Shown here one piece after another: positions 1 through 11,700 of a stretch of 64,000 nucleotides of DNA. How positions within the stretch are numbered: position 1 is the stretch's first letter; each line of letters starts with the position of its first letter. The stretch is from Cytophagales bacterium. Lineage in GTDB: Bacteria > Bacteroidota > Bacteroidia > Cytophagales > Spirosomataceae. The stretch covers positions 124,001-188,000 of the forward strand of contig JAAFJP010000001.1 of the NCBI GenBank assembly GCA_013298125.1. The letters are read 5' to 3'. The position numbers were made by a program, and so were the translations under genes. Under the pieces are notes generated by a model. That model saw only the letters and a list, made by a program, of their open reading frames with translations. It made no database searches and was not told the DNA's origin.

Positions 1-1521
1 ATCATATCTCAATCCCAAAGTCAAATCAATGGATGAGTCAAATGAATAAGTCGCTTGACCAAAAAACGCAATTCCATTATTGTCTGCCAAAGCATTTGTC
101 AAAGATTTAGCATTATTGGGTTGTCCAAACTTACTTCCATCTTTTCCGATAATAAGATTTTGACTTGCAGGGTCATTTTGTGTAAAATAAAACCCGCCCA
201 AAGTCCATTTCAGATTGGATTCTGAATTAGGAGAAGAATTCAAACGTACTTCCTGAGTCCAGAAACTAACTGTATTTTGGTTGGCATCGTTTTTTACCTC
301 AACAGCATTGACATCCAAACTTTGTGATTTGTAAGGTAACTGTACATCCGCATCAATTGGTCCATCATAAAAACGGTCATTGGTTTGATAGGCAGTTATA
401 GAAGTAATATTAACTTTGTTTCCGAAATAATTTAACACCGCTGAACCGTTCAAAGTATTGTCATTATCCTGGGCAACAGCATTATAATTGACCTTAAATT
501 TCACCGAATCCACCAAAGCCACTGCATAAGGAGCAAGCGTAAAAGAGCCTTTATTTTTACGATTATATTGTTTCAGATTCAAGACCGCCGAAAACTTGGG
601 AGATGCTACATATTTTAAGAAATAATTACCCGTAAAACTACTATGAACATCAAATTTTGAGTTATCGAAAATATTAGTATAAAAACCATCACGAGCATCA
701 AAAATCACCGAAGCACCCACAAAAAGATGGTCTTTTATCAACGGAGTACGTACACCAGCCGAATAGCGTTGTGTTCCGAATGAACCAAAATTTACTTCAC
801 CAAAACCACTGGTTTTATTAGTCGGTTGTTTGGTAATAATATTGATAACACCTCCCATTGAGTTACGTCCATAGAGCGTTCCTTGCGGACCTCTCAAAAC
901 TTCAATACGTTCAATATCAATAAGTTGCGGCACGTAGGCATCTAATCTAAATTGATTTACACCATCCACGTAAGTTGCCACGGGTTGGTCATAAGAAGCC
1001 GATGCAATGCCACGAATGGAAGTAAAATTTTTGTCGTCCCCAGCACTTGCAGTGTACATATTAGGTACGATTGTAGTCAAATCTTTAATATTCCAAAGAC
1101 GATATTCGGCTACTTGTTTTGATGAAATTGATGAGATAGCCAAAGGTAATTTTTGAGCATTTTGTTCAACTTTTTCAGCCGAAACCACTACTTCTTCTAA
1201 TTGCTCATTCGACTCACTCAAAGTGACATTAAGCTCCTGATTTTCTGTCGATTTAGTCGTGAATTTTTGCGTTTTTGTGGAAAATCCAACCGCTGAAATT
1301 TCAAGGATTAAATTACCAGAAGGCACTTTTTTGAATTGATATTTCCCATCTGTATCAGATACAGTTCCGAGATTAGAATTTAAGATTTTGATATTAGTTC
1401 CCCTCAGACCTTCTCCACTTTTTGAAGTTATTTTTCCAGTGATACTTTGGCTAAAAGATTCTATACAGAAACTAAAAATACAGAAAAGCAAAGTAATTGA
1501 TTTTACAAAATTGGGTTTCAT
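1..1521 (-). CDS. TonB-dependent receptor with N-terminal carboxypeptidase-regulatory-like domain (partial, C-terminus runs off the window)
   Basis: Own reverse translation from ATG at 1521: MKPNFVKSITLLFCIFSFCIESFSQSITGKITSKSGEGLRGTNIKI...VEVLRGPQGTLYGRNSMGGVINIITKQP; plug-domain motif is diagnostic; no stop inside the window. Confidence 0.93.
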   Translation of the reverse strand, partial: MKPNFVKSITLLFCIFSFCIESFSQSITGKITSKSGEGLRGTNIKILNSNLGTVSDTDGKYQFKKVPSGNLILEISAVGFSTKTQKFTTKSTENQELNVTLSESNEQLEEVVVSAEKVEQNAQKLPLAISSISSKQVAEYRLWNIKDLTTIVPNMYTASAGDDKNFTSIRGIASASYDQPVATYVDGVNQFRLDAYVPQLIDIERIEVLRGPQGTLYGRNSMGGVINIITKQPTNKTSGFGEVNFGSFGTQRYSAGVRTPLIKDHLFVGASVIFDARDGFYTNIFDNSKFDVHSSFTGNYFLKYVASPKFSAVLNLKQYNRKNKGSFTLAPYAVALVDSVKFKVNYNAVAQDNDNTLNGSAVLNYFGNKVNITSITAYQTNDRFYDGPIDADVQLPYKSQSLDVNAVEVKNDANQNTVSFWTQEVRLNSSPNSESNLKWTLGGFYFTQNDPASQNLIIGKDGSKFGQPNNAKSLTNALADNNGIAFFGQATYSFDSSIDLTLGLRYD

Positions 1522-1774
1522 TATGATGATTTTTGATTGAAATTATTTACAAAGATACATCTGAGAAACGTATTCTTTGTCCTTTTCTATTGAAGCTTCA
1601 CTAAAAGGAAATGTATCTTCATTACTTGACTTATTTTTGAATATCATTATGCAACGACAATATTTTCTTCTTACCTCTTTTTCAATGTTGTCCCCAGTTT
1701 ATTTCTGGATTATCCAATATTTCTCTTTTTGCTCCCAAAATAATCATTTTTTGACCTATCTTCAGAAGCGAGAT

Positions 1775-1812
1775 AAAACAAAAAACGCTACAATAATCAT
1801 TGCAGCGTTTCC
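1775..1812 (-). terminator. Rho-independent terminator-like hairpin for the minus-strand operon ending at 1850
   Basis: Minus strand AAACGCTGCAATGATTATTGTAGCGTTTTTTGTTTT: stem followed by T-rich tract. Confidence 0.6.
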
Positions 1813-1849
1813 AAATCACTTAAACTCTATATTATGAAAAATTCTTAAA

Positions 1850-2530
1850 TCACTTTTTTACTTTTACTGCCCTTTTCCCAAACTGATAACTCGCACCAAA
1901 CCTGAGACTTAACCCACCGTTTGAGGTACTACTATTAAAAGGCAACTGATAACCTGTTTCTACTGTGGCGAGAATCCTTTTCAAAACCACATAATTTAAG
2001 CCCGTTCTCACAGCCGCAAATCCCTGAACATCATTATTATACGAATTATCTTCTGTATAATATCCCCAAAATCCACGCCCATATTTTCCACCACGTCCAC
2101 CTCTGAATCCATCACCACCTGCACCCGCACTTAGTCCAAAGTAAGGTTGCAATCTTCTACTTTTAAAAAGCATCCAATTGACACCTAACGAAGCCTGACC
2201 AGTCGGAAAAGTTGTTGCTGAATAATAATTTCCAGACACTTCACCCACCAACGACCAACGATTTGAGAAACCATATTCAACCCTCAATCCGCTTGTTCCA
2301 CCACCTTTTTCGGTAGTACCATTTTCAAAGCCTACAAGACCTCCGCCCATCACACCTATACGTAAAAAGGCAGGCTTTAGAGGATTGAAAGAAGCCTTTT
2401 TCTTGGTCGAATCTTTCTGTACTTTACGTTCAACCACCGACCCAAAAATGGGTTCTGGTTTTGTATTTTGGGCAAATCCTACCCATGAGTATCCCAAAAA
2501 AAGGACACACAAACATTGTTTTGCATTCAT
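1850..2530 (-). CDS. Outer-membrane beta-barrel-like hypothetical protein
   Basis: 226 aa with signal peptide; alternating glycine/aromatic strands; C-terminal LRFGASYQFGKR. Confidence 0.7.
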   Translation of the reverse strand: MNAKQCLCVLFLGYSWVGFAQNTKPEPIFGSVVERKVQKDSTKKKASFNPLKPAFLRIGVMGGGLVGFENGTTEKGGGTSGLRVEYGFSNRWSLVGEVSGNYYSATTFPTGQASLGVNWMLFKSRRLQPYFGLSAGAGGDGFRGGRGGKYGRGFWGYYTEDNSYNNDVQGFAAVRTGLNYVVLKRILATVETGYQLPFNSSTSNGGLSLRFGASYQFGKRAVKVKK

Positions 2531-2570
2531 GTTTATTGATGATTAGATATTTAAAAAACAGGTATTCTAC

Positions 2571-3791
2571 TTACCTCCCAAAACGGTAACTTATGCCAAC
2601 ACGACCACCCAATACTGATGAGGCATCGTTATCAGTATTTTGATTTTTACTTAATTGAGAATTATAATAAACTTCACCATTCAATGATAACTTCCTTGAT
2701 AACAAGACATTAACCCCCGAGTTTATCCCCAACATACTTATCGTTGAAGCATCAGAGGGGGCTGGCAATGTGTTACTCACACCTTCATAATAAAGTTCTC
2801 TGTTGTACTGATACGGTATTTTTATGTTCCAACTTGTACCAAAATAAGGCTTTATTTTTTCACTAAATAAAAGATTATACCTCACTCCAATACCTAACTG
2901 TAACGATGAATGAACAGGGTGCCCAATTTTCTTTAAATCTGGAATGCTACCATCTGGACGAGGACTTGGTTTTGCCAAAAAGTCAAGCCTATCTCTTTCG
3001 TTTTTATTTAAAGTTTTACCGCCTCGGTCAAAAAACATAGAACCTTGCTGAACATCCAACACAACACCCCAACGTTCCTGACCTTTACTATTGTGATAAC
3101 CCAAAACCGTTCTCAGTCCAATATCCGCTCCACCTCCATCAACAAAATCATCTGAAATGGGTTTCTGAATACCCCCTAAAATACCAACCGTAACAGATTT
3201 CGGAATCAAAGAAAAATGATTTTCTTCTTGAACAGAATCCTCTGGAAACGTAATCACTTTGTACTTTGATAACTCATCATTAACAGAAATATTTGATGTA
3301 TTCAAAACTGGGTTTTTACTTGACAATTTGTTTATCCCAATAAATTTTTCTCTTTCTGTAATGTTTTGATTCTCAGTAAAGTTATCTCCATATTTTTCGT
3401 AATAAATATTGTTTGGATTATTAGTTGCGTTTTGGTTTTCTGTTTGAATTTCTTTGATTATCTGTCGGACGACTATTTGTTTATAAATCGTATCATGCAG
3501 GATAATTTTCTGAGGACTAATTTCGGGTAGTGTTGCTCGTTTTTCGTAGGCACTCACCAACCTATCCTCCAACGACCTAACCTGTTGCCGAGTCTGATTG
3601 AGTTGATAATACAACATTCCAGAAATCGCCATAAACATACCACCCAAGGCAGGCAAAGCCCACAACAATCTTGTGAATTGTTTTTTGAGGTCATGTCGGT
3701 CTAACTGCCCTTCTAAACTCCGCCAATCCTTATCGGCAAAGTTGGGAAGATTAGAACCAAATAATTTGTCAAAATCGTTTTGCTCTTCCAT
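2571..3791 (-). CDS. Hypothetical envelope protein: N-terminal cytoplasmic region, single TM helix, C-terminal outer-membrane beta-barrel-like domain (possible anti-sigma partner)
   Basis: 406 aa; TM segment LLWALPALGGMFMAISGMLYY near residue 43; C-terminus ends VLGGRVGISYRFGR; downstream of the ECF sigma gene on the same strand. Confidence 0.65.
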   Translation of the reverse strand: MEEQNDFDKLFGSNLPNFADKDWRSLEGQLDRHDLKKQFTRLLWALPALGGMFMAISGMLYYQLNQTRQQVRSLEDRLVSAYEKRATLPEISPQKIILHDTIYKQIVVRQIIKEIQTENQNATNNPNNIYYEKYGDNFTENQNITEREKFIGINKLSSKNPVLNTSNISVNDELSKYKVITFPEDSVQEENHFSLIPKSVTVGILGGIQKPISDDFVDGGGADIGLRTVLGYHNSKGQERWGVVLDVQQGSMFFDRGGKTLNKNERDRLDFLAKPSPRPDGSIPDLKKIGHPVHSSLQLGIGVRYNLLFSEKIKPYFGTSWNIKIPYQYNRELYYEGVSNTLPAPSDASTISMLGINSGVNVLLSRKLSLNGEVYYNSQLSKNQNTDNDASSVLGGRVGISYRFGR

Positions 3792-3851
3792 TATTTTAAA
3801 GAGGTATTGAATATTATTTCGGAATTATATACTTATTAATGCAGTTCTTTA

Positions 3852-3946
3852 AAAGCCTCACCCCCAGCCCCTCTCCCGAGGAGAGGGGAGAAAAAAGCGG
3901 ACGAATGCTCCCCTCTCCTCGGGAGAGGGGCTGGGGGTGAGGCTTT
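3852..3946. repeat. Perfect 39-bp inverted repeat with 17-nt loop (CTCACCCCCAGCCCCTCTCC-type intergenic repeat)
   Basis: Left arm 3852-3890 and right arm 3908-3946 are exact reverse complements. Confidence 0.95.
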
Positions 3947-4010
3947 ACATTTTTAAGTACATAGTTCCGTATTATTTTGCCACTAAGTCCAGTGTTAATT
4001 AAGTCCTGTT

Positions 4011-4091
4011 AACTTCCCGAAAGTTCTTTTTACTTTCGGGAAGTTCTTCCTGTATCAACTTTCCTAAAGTAAAAAAAACTTTCGGAAAGTT
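4011..4091. repeat. Two tandem hairpins of related sequence (AACTTCCCGAAAGT / AACTTTCCTAAAGT)
   Basis: 4011-4024 pairs perfectly with 4032-4045; 4057-4070 pairs with 4078-4091 with one mismatch. Confidence 0.85.
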
Positions 4092-4205
4092 CGTCACTCA
4101 CTAATTTTAAAGAAAAAATGAAAACTACTTAGCTAACAGTACACAAGTCACCAAGAATCAAAGTATTATAACAAATCTTGGAGACTTGGTGTCTTCGTGG
4201 CTAAT

Positions 4206-4742
4206 TTATAACTCATTCACTAAAATCAACTCCTGTAATTTTTTACGAGCTTTATGCAAATTAGAAAGAGAAGTCCCAATCGAAATCCCCAACATCTCCG
4301 CAATATCCTTATGTTCGTAACCCTCAATCACATACAGATTAAAAACCGTGCGATAGGAGGGGGACAATTGTTGAATCAAATGCCCAATTTCATCAACCGA
4401 AAACTTACCAAACAAATCTAATTCAAACCCAACTTCCTGAGCTTCAATCAATTCAGCCGTTGGTACGTTTTGATGAGATTTTCGGAGATGGTTAATACAC
4501 GTGTTTATCAGAATACGCTTGAACCAACTCACAAAAGGGTACTCAGGTTTATATTGGTCAATATTTGTAAACACTTTCATAAAACCATCATTCAACAGTT
4601 CACGAGACACCTCAATATCAGCCACATACCGCAAGCACACAGACAACCCGAAGCGATAAAAACTTTCGTAAAGTTCTCGCTGGGCATTTCTATCGTTCTT
4701 CCGACATTTTTTTAGAGTTTCTATGAGTTGTTCTGTTCCCAT
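4206..4742 (-). CDS. RNA polymerase ECF-type sigma-70 factor
   Basis: 178 aa; sigma-70 region 2 (FVSWFKRILINTCINHLRK) and region 4 (SPSYRTVFNLYVIEGYEHKDIAEMLGISIGTSLSNLHKARKKL). Confidence 0.95.
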   Translation of the reverse strand: MGTEQLIETLKKCRKNDRNAQRELYESFYRFGLSVCLRYVADIEVSRELLNDGFMKVFTNIDQYKPEYPFVSWFKRILINTCINHLRKSHQNVPTAELIEAQEVGFELDLFGKFSVDEIGHLIQQLSPSYRTVFNLYVIEGYEHKDIAEMLGISIGTSLSNLHKARKKLQELILVNEL

Positions 4743-4823
4743 CTGTACAAGATTACGCCAATACTGTTTCTGTTATTGCTTTTAGATGAGAAATTAATTC
4801 AAAAGTTTATTTCAACCTAATTT

Positions 4824-4972
4824 TTAAGTAGTTCATACTATTTAAATGACGTTTTTTTTGAAACACGAAAGAATCAAAAGGTATCAATAGTTTAGAATAA
4901 TCAATACTTTGTTTTCTTTTGATTCTTTTGTGGTAAAAAATAAACGTCATTTATTTACATTCGACTACTTAA
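4824..4972. repeat. MITE-like palindromic element, about 57-bp imperfect terminal inverted repeats
   Basis: Ends TTAAGTAG...CTACTTAA; shared inner blocks AAATGACGTTT and CAC(G/A)AAAGAATCAAAAG in inverted orientation. Confidence 0.7.
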
Positions 4973-5756
4973 TTTGAAAGAAGCATTTTCTCAAAGATTA
5001 TTTTATTTTCCAAACTATTGAAAATCAGCGACTTAATATCCTAAATCAAAAAAAACCTAACATGAAGCCATTTTCCTGACGATATTTCAGAATCCTTTGC
5101 ATATTAGTCCAGAATATTCAATTCTCAGGCTCTTACAAAAAGTATCATTTGATAAGAAATAAAAATAATCTTCAATAAGTTTGGTATTGTTAATTTTTAT
5201 TTTAATATTTGCAAACGAAAGCATACAAAATTATTGTAAGTCTTCGCTCGCATTTAAAATTTATACTTTTCGTATTATTCCTTCCTTTACCTTAAGTGGT
5301 ATCTCAATCTGATTTTGTCCCAATTTTTCACTGGGCTTATTTCAGTATTTTCCTTTGTATTTATTAGTTGCTCGGATTTTAAACTAAAATCTGCTGGTAT
5401 GTTTTTGGCATAATTTTCGCTAAACTGGCACGATTTGATTTTAGGGCTAATCAAATCCAATATTTGGATAAATTGACTTTTAAAAAAGATTGTGTTTAAT
5501 CTTTTTGGAAGTTCAAATTAGCTTTAATGCGTTTATTATCAATGTTTTAGAGTAGAGTATAGATTTATTTGTGGTAATCTCTCAAAAGGTGTGTCTTTTT
5601 GGCACAGTTTTGGAGGATTATTCCATGAATCATAGTCTAAACTGCTCTGATTTGAATGATTCTATGGATTTAGTGCTTTAAAGAGTATTAAAAACATCCT
5701 GAGAATTCCTTAGCCCAAGTAGAAACAGGTTTAGAAAACTATTAAATAAGCAACAG

Positions 5757-8700
5757 ATGAAAGGAACTTTTACGTTCACTGATGGTGCAAGCAACCAAAC
5801 GAACCTTACTAAATCATCCGAATTGGAGGCAAAAGAGAGTACATTTCTTTTTGCTAAAAATTTGTTTCGGAAAGTCAAACAACTATTTGTTCAGGAAGAA
5901 ATCTCTGAAACGATAGTTGAATCAGTGTGTATTGACGAGTCAATAGATACTCCATATACTATTGTAGAGAGAAATGCAATAGTAGAAGCGGCTATTCCAG
6001 TTGTTGTGGCTGAAAAGCAATCACATTCTTCGCATATAAATTATCAATTAAACATACAGCAAATGAATCTTTTTACTTACCTGAGACGAGCGATTACGAG
6101 TAGTGAGGAATCGCTTAGTGGGCAATTCTTGGAGAAATTCAAGAGTTTTCTATCGGTAATAGTCGGCACCGCCTCCGATAATAATGCCCCTCTTGGCACT
6201 GTCAAGCGGGATTTTGGCATTTTATCGAATTTGGGTGGTTCACAACTACTCAGTAGTAAAATCTTTAATCAGCAAGCCATGCGTTCGTGGGCGAGTGTGA
6301 TGTTCTTGACGTTATTTACGGCGTTTGGGTCATTGGCACAATCAGCTACGAATTCTGTTAGTGGGACTGACTTATCGGTTAAAAAAACAATTAGTACCCA
6401 AAGCCCAACGCTTGGTCAGGACGTAACCTATACTATAAAGGTTAGGAATGATGGAAATATTGGGGCAACAGGCGTAGAACTTACAGATGTTCTTCCTTCG
6501 GGAGTTACGTTCAAGTCAGCATCGGTTACGGCTGGTTCGACAAGCAACACGACGAGTGCTGGGGTAACAACCGTCATCTGGAATGTTGGTGCAGTTGGAG
6601 CATCTCCTGCTGAATTAACAATGACGATTGTAGCTACCGTAAAAACTCGTGGTTTGTGGTTCAACATTGCTGAAATTACTAAGGAGGTAGAGAAAGATTT
6701 AGATTCTACTCCGAATAATAAAGACATTAATGAAGATGATCAAGATGCTGTGTGTTTTTCAGTAGAAGAATATTTTTATAAGGGAGACGAATTCACTACC
6801 GCTCTTCCAGCAGGCTACACCAATATTACTTGGACAAGGAAAGTTGGAACAACAGGTACAAAAGTTCCTGTAACGGCAACCACGCCTGGAGTGAAAGTTT
6901 TAGCAGATGGTAATTTAACCATTACAGCTATTACTGATTATACAGAATTTGAATTTTCAGCAAGTAATAAAAATTGCCCAGTTACTGGATGTTGTCCAAT
7001 CAAGTTCATTCCTGGTCCACTTGGTTCAATTGGAGACTATGTTTTCAACGATAACAATGGAAACGGAATTCAAGATTCAGGCGATACTTTTTTATCAGGT
7101 GTAAAAGTACAATTATATAAAGCCGACGGTGTAACATTTATTAAAGAGGTTACAACTGGTCCAGACGGTAAATATTTATTTGATTCATTATTCACAGATA
7201 GTTATAAGGTAAAATTTGTACTTCCTTCGGGTTCAACATTCTCTCCATCAAAAGTTACTACGGGTGGAACAAATGATGTTAATGATTCAGATGCAGGAAC
7301 AGATGGCTTTACGGGAGTAATCAATATAGATGTTGAGAAAACTGGTAAAGACAAAGATAATAGAGATGTTGATGCAGGTGTAATTTCAAACAAAGGAACA
7401 ATTGGAGATTTTGTTTGGTTGGATGCCAATGGCAATAACAAACAAGATGCTGGTGAAGTAGGAGTGGCAGGTGTAACGGTTGAATTATATACTTCAACAG
7501 GCACAACACCAATCAAAACATTCACAACACTTGCTGACGGTAAGTATTTGTTTACTGACTTAGCATCAGGTGCTTACAAAGTAAAATTTGTATTACCTTC
7601 TGGAAAAACCTTCGTAACGCCTAACACTGGTACTTCTACGGAAGACTCGGATGCTGGTGTGGGCGGGTTCTCAGGAATTATCAATATAGATGTAACTAAA
7701 CCTGTTGGAGATATAGGTCGTAACAACTTAACAATTGATGCGGGTGTGAAAGCTGACTGTAATATTAATGCAGGAACTTTGGCAACGACTACTCCAAACT
7801 TCTGTTTACCAACAGGTGGTTCAGTAGTATTGACTGCAACAACAGGAACAGCACCAACTGTACCAACAGGATATACAGTAAAATATGTATTGACAAAAGG
7901 TGCAGGTTTAGTAATTCAACAAGTTGCTAATACACCAACATTTACAGTAAATACAACAGGTGAATACAGAATTCATACCTTAGTATATGACGCAAATCCA
8001 GCAAACGGAAGTTTCCTTGATTTATCGGTAGTCCAGTTAGGAACAACTACTGGTGTAGATGTTGTGAAAATTATCACAGACAATAAATTATGTGCGGCAT
8101 TAGATGTTACAGGAGCTAAGTTCAACGTGAACGAGATTCCAGCAGCACCAGTATTTACCGCTAAAACAATATGTGCAGGAGAGAAAGTAACGATTGGTGA
8201 TACAGGTCCAGCACAAACAGGAAAATCTTATGCTTGGTTTACATCAGCAACGGGTGGAGTAGCTTTTGCAACGACACAATCAGTTGAGGTTTCGCCAGCA
8301 GCAACAACTACTTATTATGTAGAGACAACATTGGTAACGCCAGGTGCTTGTACAAGTGCAAGAGGTTCAGTAGTGGTAACGGTTAATCCAAAACCAGCTA
8401 ATCCAATTGCAAAATCTACATTATCTAATGATTGTACGAAGAATTTGCAGACAGTTAATTTGGCAGATGCTATTACTACAACTCCTGCGGGAAGCGTAAT
8501 TGAGTGGCACGTTGCTAATGACCCTGCTTCGGCAATTATTACGAATACAACTACGGCGGGTGCAGGTACTTATTACGCATTTGCTAAATCAACAGTAGGT
8601 GGATGTTATAGTGGAGGTGCAACAGTAACGGTAACGATTACTCCTTGTGATTGCCAAAATCCAGCGACTGTTTCAGTTGCACCATTGGCAGCAATTTGTG

Positions 8701-11700
8701 CAAGTTCAGCAACAGCAGTACAATTAAGTGCTACGATTGGTGGAGGTGCAACAAGCGGAAAATGGACATCGAACGGAACAGGTACATTTGATAATGCTAA
8801 TATTGTTAATGCAAAATATACCCCATCGGCAGCAGATATAGCTAATGGTTCAGTAGAATTGACATTCACAACAAATGATCCAGATGGAGCAGGTACTCAG
8901 TGTATTGCAGCATCAGCAAAAACTACGCTTTCAATCAAAGCAAAACCAGCCGCTCCATACAACTTGAAGTGTAACAAAGAAATTTGTTTGGGAGAAAGTA
9001 ACAAATTGTTTGCAGTAAGTCCAGGTAGTGTAGTTACTTGGTATGCAACCGCTACAAGCACAACGCCAATTGGTGTTGGTTCAGACGATGGATTTGATGT
9101 AACACCAACGGCTGAGGGAACATTTACTTACTATGCAGAAGCAAAAGTAGGAGATTGTACCAGCGAACGTTCTTCGATTTCATTTGTAGTGAAGAAGTGT
9201 TTGACAGATTTGGCAGTAATCAAGAAAGTAGTTGATGCACCAGAGGCAGTTTCAGCTCCTGATTATTTATTAGGACAAACGATTACTTATTCAATTCAAG
9301 CACAAAACATTGGAACAGCTAACGCTACGGATGTTAAAGTAGATGACATTCTTCCAGCAGGAGCTACCTATGTTAGCTCAACACCATCAGGAGAGTACAA
9401 TACTTCAACAGGTGTTTGGACGATTGGTAGCTTGACAAAAGGTTCAGAGAAAGTTTTATTAATTCAGATTAAATTAAGTAAAGTTGGTTCAGTAGCTAAT
9501 ACAGCAACAATTTCTGGAACGAACGAAGACCCAACTAAATTAGCAAATAACACTTCAACAGTAACAATCAAAGTAGCAGACATTGCAGATTTGAGTTTGA
9601 CAAAAACTGTTAGCAAATCAGCGGTAAATGTAGGTGAAGAAGTTGAATACACTATTACAGTATTGAACTCAGGACCAAATACAGCGACTAACGTTGAAGT
9701 AAAAGATAAATTGCCAGCAGGTTTAACGTATGTAAGTTCATCTACATTGACTGAAAGTGCAGGAACATTGACAGGTTCAATTGCAAGTCTTGCAAGTGGA
9801 TCTTCTAAATCTTTCACATTCAAAGCAAAAGTTGCGAAAGATGGAAAAATTACAAACGTTGCTGAGATTAGTAAATCAGACCAAAAAGATCCAGATTCGA
9901 CACCAGGTAATGTTTCGACTAAACCAGATGAAGATGATGATGATAGTGTAGATATTAATTCAACAACTCTTTGTGATTTGACGAAACCAACTATTGCTTG
10001 TGGATGTACTCAAAAAACAGTTTGTTTAGGAAGTAGCGAGACATTGACAGCATCGGGTTGTGGAACAGGAGCTACTTATATATGGAGTAATGGTGAAACA
10101 GGAGCAAGTATTACTGTAACGCCTAAGACAAACCAGACTTATACCGTTTATTGTAAGAAAGATGAGTGTAAAAGTGAGGCTTCAAATGCAGTAGAGGTGA
10201 AAGTGATTGTGGTAGATACTCCATTATTGGCAGCAGCTCCAAGCAAAATTTGTGCAGGTGAATCAACAACATTGACAGCCAAAGGTTGTGGAGGAGTAAT
10301 CGAGTGGCAAACATCACCAAAACAAACGGGTCCATCAATTATTGTGAACCCAGTTGTAACACAAACATATAAAGCAGTTTGTAAAGAATTTGAATGTGTT
10401 AGTTTAGCAGGAACAGTTGAAGTAATTGTAACTCCAACACCAAAAGCACCAGAGATTGTTTGTGCAAAAGGAGAGATTTGTCCAGGTGAAACTATCTCAA
10501 TGACAGCTATTAACTGTAACGGACAAGTGAAATGGAGTACAGGTCAGGAAACTACTACAATAACAGTATTCCCAACTGTAACTACTTCATATACAGTTAC
10601 TTGTTCAGTTAATGGATGTACAAGTGAGCCATCGAAAGCGTTTGTTTTGACAGTGAAACCAATTGCGGTACCAACTATTAAAACATCTGATTTGATTGTT
10701 TGTACTGGAGGTTCAGCAACATTGACAGCAGAGGGATGTACAGGTAAAGTAACTTGGTACTTTGGTGATAAGACCTTGACAGGTGCAACTATCATTGTGA
10801 AACCAGCTACCACCACAACTTATTATGCTACTTGTAGCTCAATATCTTGTGCCTCTGATAAGTCATCACCAGTAGTTGTACAGGTAGTAAATCCAGCTCC
10901 TCCAATTGTAAGTTCTGGAACATCAACCATCTGTTCTGGTTCATCAGTAGAATTAACAGCAACGGGTTGTGAAGGAACAGTAACGTGGTCTGACGGTCAG
11001 AAAGGGGCAGTAGTAACGGTGAAACCATTGGCTTCAACTTCATACACTGCAACTTGTACAATCGGTACTTGTGTTAGTGAGACTTCAATTAAGAGAAGTA
11101 TTACAGTTACTGATTTTGCTAAACCAACAATTACAGCAAATAAATTAACGATATGTGCAGGCGAATCAATTACGATGACTGCCAACGGATGTAACGGAAC
11201 ATTAAAATGGTCTGACGGTGTAACAGGTTCTCCAAGAACAATTACCCCAACGACTGATATTAAATACACAGCAGTTTGTGAATCAGCGACTTGTAAATCA
11301 GATGTTTCAAATGAATTAGCTATCAAAGTAAATGTAGCAGGTCCAGCACCAGCCATTGCAGCTACTAAAACTGAAATTTGTGCAAGTGAGACAATTACTT
11401 TAACTGCAACAGGTTGTACAGGAACTGTGAAATGGTCAGAGGGAAGTACAGGTTCTACTTTAACAGTAAAACCAAGTACAACTACAACTTATACAGCAGT
11501 TTGCTCGACTAATACTTGTGATAGTCCAAAATCAAATGAGGTAACTATCAAAGTTAATCCAGCAGTTGTCTTGAACTTGACAGCATCAGCAAGTAATGAA
11601 AAAGTTTGTGCTGATTCAGAAGTGACATTGACATTAGCAGGTTGTACAGGAACAGTAACATGGACAGGAGGTTTGACAGGAACAAGCGTGAAAGTCAAGC

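Noticed and set aside
1577-1837. 86-aa plus-strand ORF in the gap between the TonB receptor and the outer-membrane gene
   Set aside because: Phe/Ser-rich translation of AT-rich DNA; its end overlaps the minus-strand terminator hairpin; no family features.
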